Origin: Chromatiales bacterium
GTDB taxonomy: Bacteria > Pseudomonadota > Gammaproteobacteria > UBA6429
Assembly (NCBI GenBank): GCA_027076405.1
Contig: JALTJN010000145.1
Location: 1 to 6,702 of the forward strand
DNA length: 6,702 bases
Reading direction: 5' to 3'
Shown here: positions 1 to 6,070 of the stretch, one piece after another
Layout: every line of letters begins with the position of its first letter
Position numbering within the stretch: the first letter of the stretch is position 1
Program-made: the position numbers and the translations under genes
Notes under the pieces: generated by a model
What the model saw: the letters and a program-made list of their open reading frames with translations, nothing else
The model's database searches: none
Told to the model about the DNA's origin: nothing

Positions 1-3
1 TGC

Positions 4-36
4 CTTTTGTGGTATTTTAGCGAAGCGCCACAAAAG
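4..36. repeat. 9-bp perfect inverted repeat at left edge
   Basis: The arms CTTTTGTGG (4-12) and CCACAAAAG (28-36) are exact reverse complements separated by 15 bases, so a hairpin is possible on either strand. No T-run follows on either strand, so it is not a convincing intrinsic terminator. It could be the 3' end structure of a gene to the left of the window or a dispersed palindromic element. Only the pairing is seen; the role is unknown. Confidence 0.5.
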
Positions 37-58
37 ATGCGTGAAACGTTTTGTTGGG

Positions 59-69
59 ATTAATGGGGT
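59..69 (+). repeat. 11-bp direct repeat, left copy
   Basis: ATTAATGGGGT occurs here and again at 6010-6020 in the same orientation. The two copies lie just outside the first and last genes of the restriction cassette. Similarity does not clearly continue beyond the 11 bases. It may be a footprint of mobile-element activity or an island boundary; this is inference from position and identity only. Confidence 0.45.
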
Positions 70-250
70 TGGTGACAATTAATAATCATTCTTGTTGGTG
101 GTTACTAGGCCTGCAAATTAATTGGGACACGCAATGAAGGGATAGTAAAAACAATGAGTTAAAATGAATCTGAATATTTTGTAACTATTGTTTGTTCTTT
201 AATTTGTTCTAAAGAGTAGAACCATTCTTCCCATAGATAACTAATTTCAG

Positions 251-266
251 CTCACGCATACGCGAG
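251..266. promoter_or_regulatory. Imperfect palindrome, possible operator
   Basis: The 16 bases starting CTCACGC and ending GCGAG match their own reverse complement at 6 of 8 position pairs. They sit directly upstream of the possible -35 element at 269, where a dimeric HTH regulator could bind. The HTH of the neighbouring methyltransferase is a candidate partner, but nothing in the sequence proves it. Confidence 0.25.
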
Positions 267-268
267 TA

Positions 269-295
269 TTGTCAATTTTTTTTATGAGATATAAC
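269..295 (+). promoter_or_regulatory. Possible promoter of the endonuclease gene
   Basis: TTGTCA (269-274, 5 of 6 to the sigma-70 -35 consensus) and TATAAC (290-295, 5 of 6 to the -10 consensus) are separated by 15 bases, shorter than the ideal 17. The spacer contains a run of eight T (276-283). Transcription would begin near 302, about 68 bases before the proposed start codon. The short spacer would make it weak. Confidence 0.35.
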
Positions 296-357
296 GCACT
301 TATTTTAAATAAATATTCGTTTGATTATTTCGTCTGGTGTATATTCCTGTTTCTTTT

Positions 358-362
358 GGGGA
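358..362 (+). promoter_or_regulatory. Ribosome binding site deciding the endonuclease start
   Basis: GGGGA lies 7 bases before the ATG at 370 and fits a Shine-Dalgarno site. The in-frame GTG at 337 has no such sequence in front of it, so ATG 370 is preferred. Confidence 0.6.
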
Positions 363-369
363 TATTGAT

Positions 370-1125
370 ATGGATGCGAATAAACAAAAAATTATAGAAC
401 TTTTTAATGCGAAAGTTAAAGGGAAGTCGCCAGTTGCTGAAGGTAGCTCACGGCATGATGGAAAATATGGCCACTGGCTTGAAAGGCAAATGGGTATAGC
501 GCCTAACTCAAATAATGAACCAGATCTGTATGGTTATGAAATGAAAACCAGTACATCTAGTGGCAAAATTTCTTATGGTGACTGGACGGCTGATTACTAT
601 ATATTCAAAGATAAAAAGTCAGGTATTAACCGAGATCAATTTTTAGAAATATATGGAAAAAAGAATCCCCTTAAAAGTGATCGGTGTTCCTGGTCGGGTG
701 ACCCCAGCCCCAAAATAGATAAAGTTAATAATTTTGGGCAAAAACTTTCTATTGATAAACTTAATAATGTTTCGGCTTTATATCATTACTCGAAAGATCC
801 CAGAAAAAATAAATCAAGTTTGGTGCCCGTTAATTTACAAAAGGACAGGTTGGTTTTAGCTAAATGGAATGCGGCATCTCTTCAGCGGAGACTGGAAGTA
901 AAGTTTAATCAAAATGGCTGGTTTAAATGCAACTTAAATAAAGACGGTGTTTATGAGTCAATTGCTTTTGGTGGGCCAATGAATTTTACTAACTGGATTA
1001 GTCTGGTCAAACGAGGGATTGTTTTTTTTGATAGTGGAATGTACGCAGGGAATCACAGGGCTTATTCCAAATGGCGTGCGAATAATGCTTTTTGGGATAG
1101 CCTTATAATTGATGAGTATAAATAA
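370..1125 (+). CDS. Type II restriction endonuclease, LlaMI/MvaI-like
   Basis: This is a predicted 251-residue cytoplasmic endonuclease cutting double-stranded DNA at a CC-N-GG-type site. A PD-(D/E)XK centre is visible as P51-D52, four residues, then E57-M-K59, preceded by E38 in GHWLE. MvaI has the same PD-X4-E-X-K spacing, and the group is related to the repair nickase MutH. The C-terminal half carries an FFDSGMY segment (219-225) and SKWRANN (233-239), which I recall as typical of LlaMI-like enzymes. Length agrees with this group (about 240-260). ATG 370 is chosen because GGGGA precedes it; a GTG at 337 would add 11 residues. The gene converges on the cytosine methyltransferase gene with a 29-base gap, and that enzyme's recognition region independently suggests a CC-GG site. 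The gene is very AT-rich and appears intact. Fold and active site are well supported; the exact site is inferred from family resemblance. Confidence 0.82.
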   Translation: MDANKQKIIELFNAKVKGKSPVAEGSSRHDGKYGHWLERQMGIAPNSNNEPDLYGYEMKTSTSSGKISYGDWTADYYIFKDKKSGINRDQFLEIYGKKNPLKSDRCSWSGDPSPKIDKVNNFGQKLSIDKLNNVSALYHYSKDPRKNKSSLVPVNLQKDRLVLAKWNAASLQRRLEVKFNQNGWFKCNLNKDGVYESIAFGGPMNFTNWISLVKRGIVFFDSGMYAGNHRAYSKWRANNAFWDSLIIDEYK

Positions 1126-1154
1126 AATAATAGGAGCTATGCTTGCTTGATATT

Positions 1155-2468
1155 TTAGGCCGCTCTTTTTTTCTTTTTGGTTCTCAGGCCTTCGGCTTTA
1201 GTCATGGCTTTAGTCATTTGTTTTGCTACTGCTTCAATAACATTGACACAAACTGAATTGCCAAACTGTTTATAAATTTGACCCTGTGAAACAGCATCAA
1301 CAATAAAATTTTCTGGAAAGCCTTGCAGTCGTGCGCACTCTCTTGATGTTAATTTTCTAGGAGGTTTATTAAGTGTCGCTTGATCGATTAAAATCTCAGA
1401 GCCATCTTTGTAATAGCGAGCGCTAATGGTATTGGTGTATTCGCTATCGGCAGTAACCAGAGAGTAGCCAAAGCCATTGCCTTTATTTTTATGTTCTTTT
1501 TTCCGTCTCTTATGTCCTTTCCATAACTTTTCTGAAATAGTATATTTGGGATTTATTTTGCTGAAGTCTTCTAGAATATCGCCAACACGTGTAGGTGTTT
1601 TTGGTGGCACAGGCCAATTAAAAAGATCGTTAAAGTTTACGTTTCTACCGTAATAATCTTTATCGAAACCAACAATAAAAATACGCTCTCTATTTTGCGG
1701 GGCGCCAAAGTCTCCTGCACGTAGTACTTTGTAGCTAACCCAGTAATTTAGGTCATCACCTAATGCATGCCTTGATTCTTCACTCATAGGGATATTTTTA
1801 GGCACTTTTTGCTCATGTTCACCACGAAGAATGGCGAGTATGGTTTCTAATGTTCTGCCTTTATCGTGACCTTTTAACTGCTTTACATTTTCAAGAAGAA
1901 AAGCTTTAGGGCGGTGTTCAGTCATAATTCTCTGGATTTCAAAAAACATAGTGCCGCGGGTGTCACTGAAGCCCATTTTCAGGCCAGCCTGCGAGAATGT
2001 CTGGCAAGGGAAACCGGCTAATAAAACATCGTGTTCAGGTATATCGGAAGCTTTTATTTTAGTGATGTCACCATTGGGGACTTCACCAAAGTTTGCTGTG
2101 TATGTTTTTTGCGCAAATTTATCCCATTCAGACGTGAAGACGCATTCCCCCCCCAGGTCTTGAAAGGGGAGTCTTATGCCACCGATACCAGCAAATAAAT
2201 CGATAAATTTGAATCTGATTTTTTTTCTTTTATTACGGCGGAAAGGAGCGTTCTCTCTTAATGTTTTAAGCTGCTCTTCAAGGTTCTGGATATCTTCCAG
2301 TTTTTTTGTAGTTGGCTTATGTTCACCATCCTCCCAGCCACGGACTGTTCGCTCACCTGTTGAATTCATGCCTAATAAATTAGCAAACTCTGTTCGACCT
2401 AAATTAAGTTTTTTGCGTGTTTCTCTGATATATTTAGCTGGGTTACTAGTAATATTATCTGAAGGCAT
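1155..2468 (-). CDS. HTH-fused C5-cytosine DNA methyltransferase, Dcm/EcoRII/SsoII-like
   Basis: It transfers a methyl group from S-adenosylmethionine to C5 of cytosine. Residues 10-62 form an Xre-like helix-turn-helix (RTEFANLLG, then TVRGWEDG), followed by a short helical and basic linker. Methyltransferase motifs follow in order: I FIDLFAGIGG (88-97), IV GFPCQTFS with catalytic C155, VI ENV (193-195), VIII QNRERI (258-263), IX RKLTSRECARLQGFP (371-385) and X GNSV (403-406). The recognition region (NGFGYSLV 331-338, SARYYKDG 349-356) closely resembles Dcm and EcoRII/SsoII enzymes, pointing to CC(W/N/S)GG. In SsoII and ScrFI relatives the N-terminal HTH represses the enzyme's own promoter, so self-regulation is likely here. 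The ATG at 2468 is the first possible start, since a TAA lies five codons upstream in frame; its Shine-Dalgarno is weak (GGATAAG). A G8 run encodes residues 105-108. All motifs are intact, so it should be active. Confidence 0.95.
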   Translation of the reverse strand: MPSDNITSNPAKYIRETRKKLNLGRTEFANLLGMNSTGERTVRGWEDGEHKPTTKKLEDIQNLEEQLKTLRENAPFRRNKRKKIRFKFIDLFAGIGGIRLPFQDLGGECVFTSEWDKFAQKTYTANFGEVPNGDITKIKASDIPEHDVLLAGFPCQTFSQAGLKMGFSDTRGTMFFEIQRIMTEHRPKAFLLENVKQLKGHDKGRTLETILAILRGEHEQKVPKNIPMSEESRHALGDDLNYWVSYKVLRAGDFGAPQNRERIFIVGFDKDYYGRNVNFNDLFNWPVPPKTPTRVGDILEDFSKINPKYTISEKLWKGHKRRKKEHKNKGNGFGYSLVTADSEYTNTISARYYKDGSEILIDQATLNKPPRKLTSRECARLQGFPENFIVDAVSQGQIYKQFGNSVCVNVIEAVAKQMTKAMTKAEGLRTKKKKRAA

Positions 2469-2491
2469 GTAATTATTCGCTTATCCGGTTT

Positions 2492-2520
2492 TTGTCCCTG
2501 TGATAATAGCATTGTATCTT
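2492..2520 (+). promoter_or_regulatory. Possible promoter of the motor-nuclease-vsr operon
   Basis: TTGTCC (2492-2497) and TATCTT (2515-2520) have a 17-base spacer and each matches the sigma-70 consensus at 4 of 6 positions. Transcription would begin near 2527, about 22 bases before the start codon and just upstream of the ribosome binding site. The elements interleave with those of the leftward methyltransferase promoter, so the two may compete for RNA polymerase and share one operator. Confidence 0.4.
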
Positions 2521-2531
2521 TTACTAAACAA
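2503..2531 (-). promoter_or_regulatory. Promoter of the methyltransferase gene
   Basis: On the minus strand TTGTTT (2526-2531) and TATTAT (2503-2508, 5 of 6 to consensus) are separated by exactly 17 bases, with TG one base upstream of the -10 (extended -10). Transcription should begin near 2496, leaving a leader of about 28 bases. A short inverted repeat GATA-N9-TATC (2502-2518) covers the -10 and could be an operator for the enzyme's HTH. It lies face to face with a possible rightward promoter. Confidence 0.55.
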
Positions 2532-2532
2532 T

Positions 2533-2540
2533 AAGGTGAG
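2533..2540 (+). promoter_or_regulatory. Ribosome binding site of the McrB-like gene
   Basis: AAGGTGAG lies 8 bases before the ATG at 2549, a good Shine-Dalgarno match and spacing that fixes the start codon. Confidence 0.7.
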
Positions 2541-2548
2541 AAAAAAAG

Positions 2549-4150
2549 ATGGTTTTTGATCTTAAAAAATTTAGAAAATTTAAAAATTCTATAGCGTTAT
2601 TGGATGAGCGTTCTTCATTTAAAATGAAGATGTATGATTCAGGCGCATTTTTTGAGATCACGAACTCAAATGGGCAAATTCATGAAATAAGTTATCAAGC
2701 TTTAAGAATCGCATTTTGTGGGTTCATTGAACATTATGATGAAATTTCACATTACATAGAATGGTGTAATCAAAATCCTGACCGTGTTAGTAGAGTTTTT
2801 GAAGAAGAGGAGAGTAATTTTCTAGGTATTGTTGCTGATTTGAAAAGTGCCCCATCCACGCGGTTAATTGCTCAGCACTGGAATTATAAAGAGAAACCGT
2901 TTCGTGTCATATCTGACCATTATTTCCCTAATTCAAGAATCTCTGTTGTTGGGAAGGAGCAGTCAAAGTTATTATTCAATGCAGTTTCCAGGCTTGTTTA
3001 TTGTGCTAATGATATCTCTGCTGATGAAATTGGTATTGATTCTCAATGTCCATTTACGATAGATATTTTGGAGGACACACTAAAAGCTGTGGAGGATATC
3101 CTTCAGTTCTATGATGTTGGTGCGGTACCTCCTAGAGTTACAAGAGCAGCCAGTCTTGGTGTTAATATAATATATTACGGAGCCCCGGGCACTGGCAAGA
3201 GCCATACAATAGATGAAGAAATAAATGAAGCAAACACGGTAAGATCGGTATTCCATGCAGACACCCAGAACAGTGACTTTACAGGTTGTTTAAAACCTGT
3301 CATGGATGATGGAAATATCAAATATGAATTTCGCCCGGGGCCATTTACTAATGCCATTATCAATGCGGCAAACGACTCGGATAATCATTACTGGTTAGTT
3401 ATAGAGGAAATTAACAGAGCTCCTGCTGCTGCAGTATTCGGTGAGATTTTTCAGCTTCTTGATCGAGATTCAGATGCAGGTAAAAGCCGGTACGGCATTA
3501 CGTTATCTGATCCTGATATGCATACTTACATTAACGATAAGGCCGTTGCAGCATTTGAAGACGGTAAACTAAAAATCCCGGGAAACCTAAGTTTGTTGGC
3601 GACAATGAACAGTAGCGACCAAGCAGTTATGCCCCTTGATACTGCATTTAAGCGTCGTTGGAAGTTTAGATATATTCCTCTTGATTTCACTTCAGCATAC
3701 CAGGGTAATGGCAAGGCGTGTGCTGAAGGTAATTTACTTATTACAGACAGGAGCGGCGCAGATGCAGAAATTAGCTGGCAAGATTTTGCAACAGCCGTAA
3801 ACTTAATATTAACTTCTAACGGTATTCCAGAAGACAGGCATCTTGGTCCATTTTTTCTTTCTGATAATGAGTTGAGTAAAGAAGGTAGAAGTGAAGCATT
3901 AACTGGCAAGCTCTTTATGTACCTTTGGGATGATGTGTTACGACATGGTATGACCGAGCTTTTGTTTGATTCTAAAATAAGTACATATGGCCAGTTGATA
4001 CGTGATTTTGAAAGTCATGAACCTGTTTTTAATGATGAGTTTTATAATCATGTTGGTGGGAAAATGAGCGCTATAGAATTAACAGGTTCTGACGCGGTTG
4101 GAGAGTTACCAAAAGTTGCAGAAGAGCAAGCAGGATATGATACAGAGTAA
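2549..4150 (+). CDS. McrB/LlaJI.R1-like AAA+ NTPase, restriction motor subunit
   Basis: This 533-residue protein is predicted to be the NTP-driven motor of a two-part nuclease, working with the LlaJI-like protein encoded next. The AAA+ domain occupies roughly residues 200-470: Walker A GAPGTGKS (211-218), Walker B WLVIEEINRA (282-291), an FGEIFQLLDRD segment (297-307), sensor-1 ATMNSSD (351-357), and an arginine pair (369-370) after LDTAFK. This order and spacing are characteristic of the McrB branch, whose members form hexamers and often use GTP. Where E. coli McrB has NTAD this protein has NSSD, so nucleotide preference cannot be read off. Walker B has Glu-Glu instead of Asp-Glu. Residues 1-195 match no domain I can name; in McrB and LlaJI.R1 this region binds DNA and sets target choice. 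The start is supported by AAGGTGAG 8 bases upstream. The gene is first in a rightward operon and overlaps the next gene. Family is confident; target is unknown. Confidence 0.88.
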   Translation: MVFDLKKFRKFKNSIALLDERSSFKMKMYDSGAFFEITNSNGQIHEISYQALRIAFCGFIEHYDEISHYIEWCNQNPDRVSRVFEEEESNFLGIVADLKSAPSTRLIAQHWNYKEKPFRVISDHYFPNSRISVVGKEQSKLLFNAVSRLVYCANDISADEIGIDSQCPFTIDILEDTLKAVEDILQFYDVGAVPPRVTRAASLGVNIIYYGAPGTGKSHTIDEEINEANTVRSVFHADTQNSDFTGCLKPVMDDGNIKYEFRPGPFTNAIINAANDSDNHYWLVIEEINRAPAAAVFGEIFQLLDRDSDAGKSRYGITLSDPDMHTYINDKAVAAFEDGKLKIPGNLSLLATMNSSDQAVMPLDTAFKRRWKFRYIPLDFTSAYQGNGKACAEGNLLITDRSGADAEISWQDFATAVNLILTSNGIPEDRHLGPFFLSDNELSKEGRSEALTGKLFMYLWDDVLRHGMTELLFDSKISTYGQLIRDFESHEPVFNDEFYNHVGGKMSAIELTGSDAVGELPKVAEEQAGYDTE

Positions 4151-5438
4151 CCAAATTGTTAGCCCCGAAATTTATACTGATAGAACTCTGTTAGCAAAAC
4201 TACCTGAGTCTGTTGCTGAAGAAATACGCAGGCGTGAGCTGACTTTAAATGGTAAAGGTGAAAAGGTTTCATTCGTTGGTGTTCTGTTGTTAAACGATAT
4301 GCCTTATGTGTTTCTACCCAGATCAACGCAGGCGAACAGTGACGACAGTAAACTTGAACTGGCATCAAGTACTTTAAAGGTTGTAGAAAAATATGGACGA
4401 GAAAGTGAAACCCGTGTTGATTTACAGGATGATGGTGAAGGTAGAAAAAACTTAAACCAGCTTGGACTTATCTGTGCCTTGTTAGATGATTTCAGGCAGA
4501 ATGGAATTTACACCAGGCGACGAGAAGTTAGAAAAATAAATCAGGGTAAAACTGATTGGAAGCGAACAGTTAACAAAGTTTTACCTTTTCCAGATCGAGT
4601 GGGGTACCCCATATATCTTGATACTCACGGTATCAAAAGACAGTATTTTAATAACTGTGAAATTGCAGTTATACATGCCAGCGTTATTCATCAGATAGAT
4701 AAACGGTTTTCCTGGATTGTGACGGGAAATTTGCAACCCGTTGCGCCAGGGTTAAGAGAGTACTCTCCGCCTATCGGCAATATTGATTATCAGTTATCAC
4801 GATTAATTAATGAGTTGAATCAGGTTTATTCTGACCGCGATATCAGACTACTAAAGTTTTTGATTAGATATCTTGAGATGAATGCGGGTTCTGAAATATC
4901 AAATTTTACAGCAGGGCTTGAGAAGTTTCATTTCTGTTGGGAGTATATGCTGGGTAAGGTATTAAAAGATACGGTTGATCTTAATAATCAACTGCCTGCT
5001 CCTGCATATATTGATAAAAATGGTAGTGTGTTAACTGCCAATGAAAAAGGCATGCGAACAGATATTATTCTGCATGATATAAAAACGAATAGGTACACGG
5101 TTGCTGATGCAAAATATTATTCGGCTACTGGGGTGCTCGATGCGCCGGGTTGGAGTGACATTGTAAAACAACTGTTTTATGAAAAAGCACTACAAAAACT
5201 TGATGAAGTTTCAACAATAAAAAACACTTTTATTTTTCCAGGTAGAGAAGGAAATCTTAAAAGAGTTGTGATTAGAAATAGGGCTAAAAGTAATGATGAG
5301 AATCATGTATTTGTAAATGAGTTTAAACCGATTTATTGCTACTACGTTGAGCCAATTGAAGTTATCAGAAATTATCTGAAAGGTAGTAAAATGATAAGGT
5401 TAACGGAGCAACTACTTGAGCAAGAAAAAATTTTCTGA
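4137..5438 (+). CDS. LlaJI-family (McrC-like) restriction nuclease subunit
   Basis: This is the predicted cutting subunit partnered with the AAA+ protein encoded upstream. With the ATG at 4137 it has 433 residues. The N-terminal two-thirds resembles LlaJI R2-type proteins (FVGVLLLND near 46, followed by a proline-rich and basic middle part). A PD-(D/E)XK nuclease domain lies in the C-terminal third: E269 in FCWEYML, D309 in RTDIILHD, and D324-A-K326 in VADAKYY, followed by KQLFYE (344-349), matching the Q-x-x-Y signature of McrC/LlaJI nucleases. The ATG overlaps the upstream stop by 14 bases, with GAAGAG 10 bases before it, suggesting translational coupling; a TTG at 4098 in the same frame would add 13 residues and enlarge the overlap to 53 bases. 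Coupling fits a fixed-ratio complex. All catalytic residues are present. The partnership is inferred from gene order and the known LlaJI and McrBC pairs. Confidence 0.82.
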   Translation: MIQSNQIVSPEIYTDRTLLAKLPESVAEEIRRRELTLNGKGEKVSFVGVLLLNDMPYVFLPRSTQANSDDSKLELASSTLKVVEKYGRESETRVDLQDDGEGRKNLNQLGLICALLDDFRQNGIYTRRREVRKINQGKTDWKRTVNKVLPFPDRVGYPIYLDTHGIKRQYFNNCEIAVIHASVIHQIDKRFSWIVTGNLQPVAPGLREYSPPIGNIDYQLSRLINELNQVYSDRDIRLLKFLIRYLEMNAGSEISNFTAGLEKFHFCWEYMLGKVLKDTVDLNNQLPAPAYIDKNGSVLTANEKGMRTDIILHDIKTNRYTVADAKYYSATGVLDAPGWSDIVKQLFYEKALQKLDEVSTIKNTFIFPGREGNLKRVVIRNRAKSNDENHVFVNEFKPIYCYYVEPIEVIRNYLKGSKMIRLTEQLLEQEKIF

Positions 5439-5485
5439 TACAGATTCACTAGTTAAATATTTCAAGATAAATAACCTGTCCTGTA

Positions 5486-5941
5486 ATGATTGATATTGTA
5501 GACAAAAAAACTCGTAGCCGGATGATGTCCGGCATACGAAGTGCTAATACAAAACCAGAAGTGATTACTCGAAAATCACTTCACAGACTAGGTTACCGCT
5601 TCAGGCTAGATAGTAAAATTGGAAAAGTAAAACCTGATATTGTTTTACGAAAATACAAAGTCGCTATTTTTGTTCACGGTTGTTACTGGCATCAACACGA
5701 AGGCTGTAAGTTAGCTTATTCAGATAGAAAATACACCGATAAATGGAAGAAGAAATTTAATGACAATAAGGATAGGGATGCGAGAGTGATAAAACAACTT
5801 ATTGAGATAGGCTGGAGGGTTGCTGTTATTTGGGAGTGTGCAACTCGTGATACTCTTGAATTTAAAGGCATGTTAAATAAATTTCAGAACTGGATCGGTC
5901 AAAGTGAAGTGTCATATTTTGAAAGCAAATATAAAAAATAA
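5486..5941 (+). CDS. Very short patch repair endonuclease Vsr
   Basis: Vsr nicks DNA next to T:G mismatches produced when 5-methylcytosine deaminates in Dcm-type sites, starting repair back to C:G. The 151 residues are close to the E. coli length (about 156), and key positions match its numbering: E25, D51 (in VKPDIV), H64 (IFVHGC), H69 and W68, an aromatic at 67 (Tyr here, Phe in E. coli), and W87 near the third intercalating aromatic. C66, H71, C74 and C118 (in WEC) are the likely zinc ligands. An in-frame TAA at 5468-5470 rules out longer forms, so ATG 5486 is the first start; no good Shine-Dalgarno precedes it. It follows the nuclease gene by 47 bases in the same direction with no terminator between, so it is probably the last gene of the operon. 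Its presence fits the Dcm-like methyltransferase of the cassette. Confidence 0.95.
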   Translation: MIDIVDKKTRSRMMSGIRSANTKPEVITRKSLHRLGYRFRLDSKIGKVKPDIVLRKYKVAIFVHGCYWHQHEGCKLAYSDRKYTDKWKKKFNDNKDRDARVIKQLIEIGWRVAVIWECATRDTLEFKGMLNKFQNWIGQSEVSYFESKYKK

Positions 5942-5953
5942 TATTTTTTATAT
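5929..5953. terminator. AT-only perfect palindrome at the vsr stop codon
   Basis: Two exact 12-base arms flank a single central A at 5941, all A/T, overlapping the last codons and the TAA of vsr. As RNA it could fold into an A-U hairpin containing a run of six U. Such stems are weak, so termination is uncertain. It may also be a bent or easily melted DNA site. Confidence 0.35.
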
Positions 5954-6009
5954 AAAAGTTAAAGGTATTCTAATGTGTCAAAATAGCATTAATAGAGAAT
6001 TTTCTATCA

Positions 6010-6040
6010 ATTAATGGGGTCAGAGTTAATGCCATTAAGT
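6010..6040 (+). repeat. Mobile-element-like scrap with second direct-repeat copy
   Basis: It starts with ATTAATGGGGT (6010-6020, same as 59-69), continues CAGAG, then TTAATG-C-CATTAA (6026-6038), a 13-base near-perfect palindrome. I recall similar GGGGTCAGAGT and TTAATGGCATTAA strings flanking REP-associated tyrosine transposase (RAYT/IS200-like) genes in gammaproteobacteria, but no transposase is present here. The identification is from memory and should be treated as tentative. Confidence 0.4.
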
Positions 6041-6070
6041 TAAGCTATTTTATGACCTAACGTATTTTGG

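Larger units (their letters stand above)
1..369. other. Gene-free left flank
   Basis: No open frame of credible length with a ribosome binding site was found in this AT-rich stretch; only tiny frames of a few codons appear. It contains the inverted repeat at 4-36, the direct-repeat copy at 59-69, an imperfect palindrome at 251-266 and a possible promoter at 269-295. Positions 90-250 show nothing recognisable. Confidence 0.6.

Noticed and set aside
337..369. GTG-initiated 11-residue N-terminal extension of the endonuclease
   Set aside because: No Shine-Dalgarno precedes GTG 337, while GGGGA sits 7 bases before ATG 370, and the family does not need the extra residues.
1132..1150. AGGAG followed by ATG and three codons in the R-M gap
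   Set aside because: The spacing is too short and the frame ends after three codons; at most it is a relic of a lost downstream gene.
1951..2472. Two open frames on the plus strand opposite the methyltransferase gene
   Set aside because: They lie antisense to a gene with all conserved motifs, and their translations show no recognisable domain.
2868..3909. Several short open frames overlapping the McrB-like gene on both strands
   Set aside because: They are out of frame with or antisense to conserved AAA+ motifs and have no supporting start signals.
4159..4368. Minus-strand open frame inside the LlaJI-like gene
   Set aside because: It is a shadow of a well-supported coding frame, with no domain.
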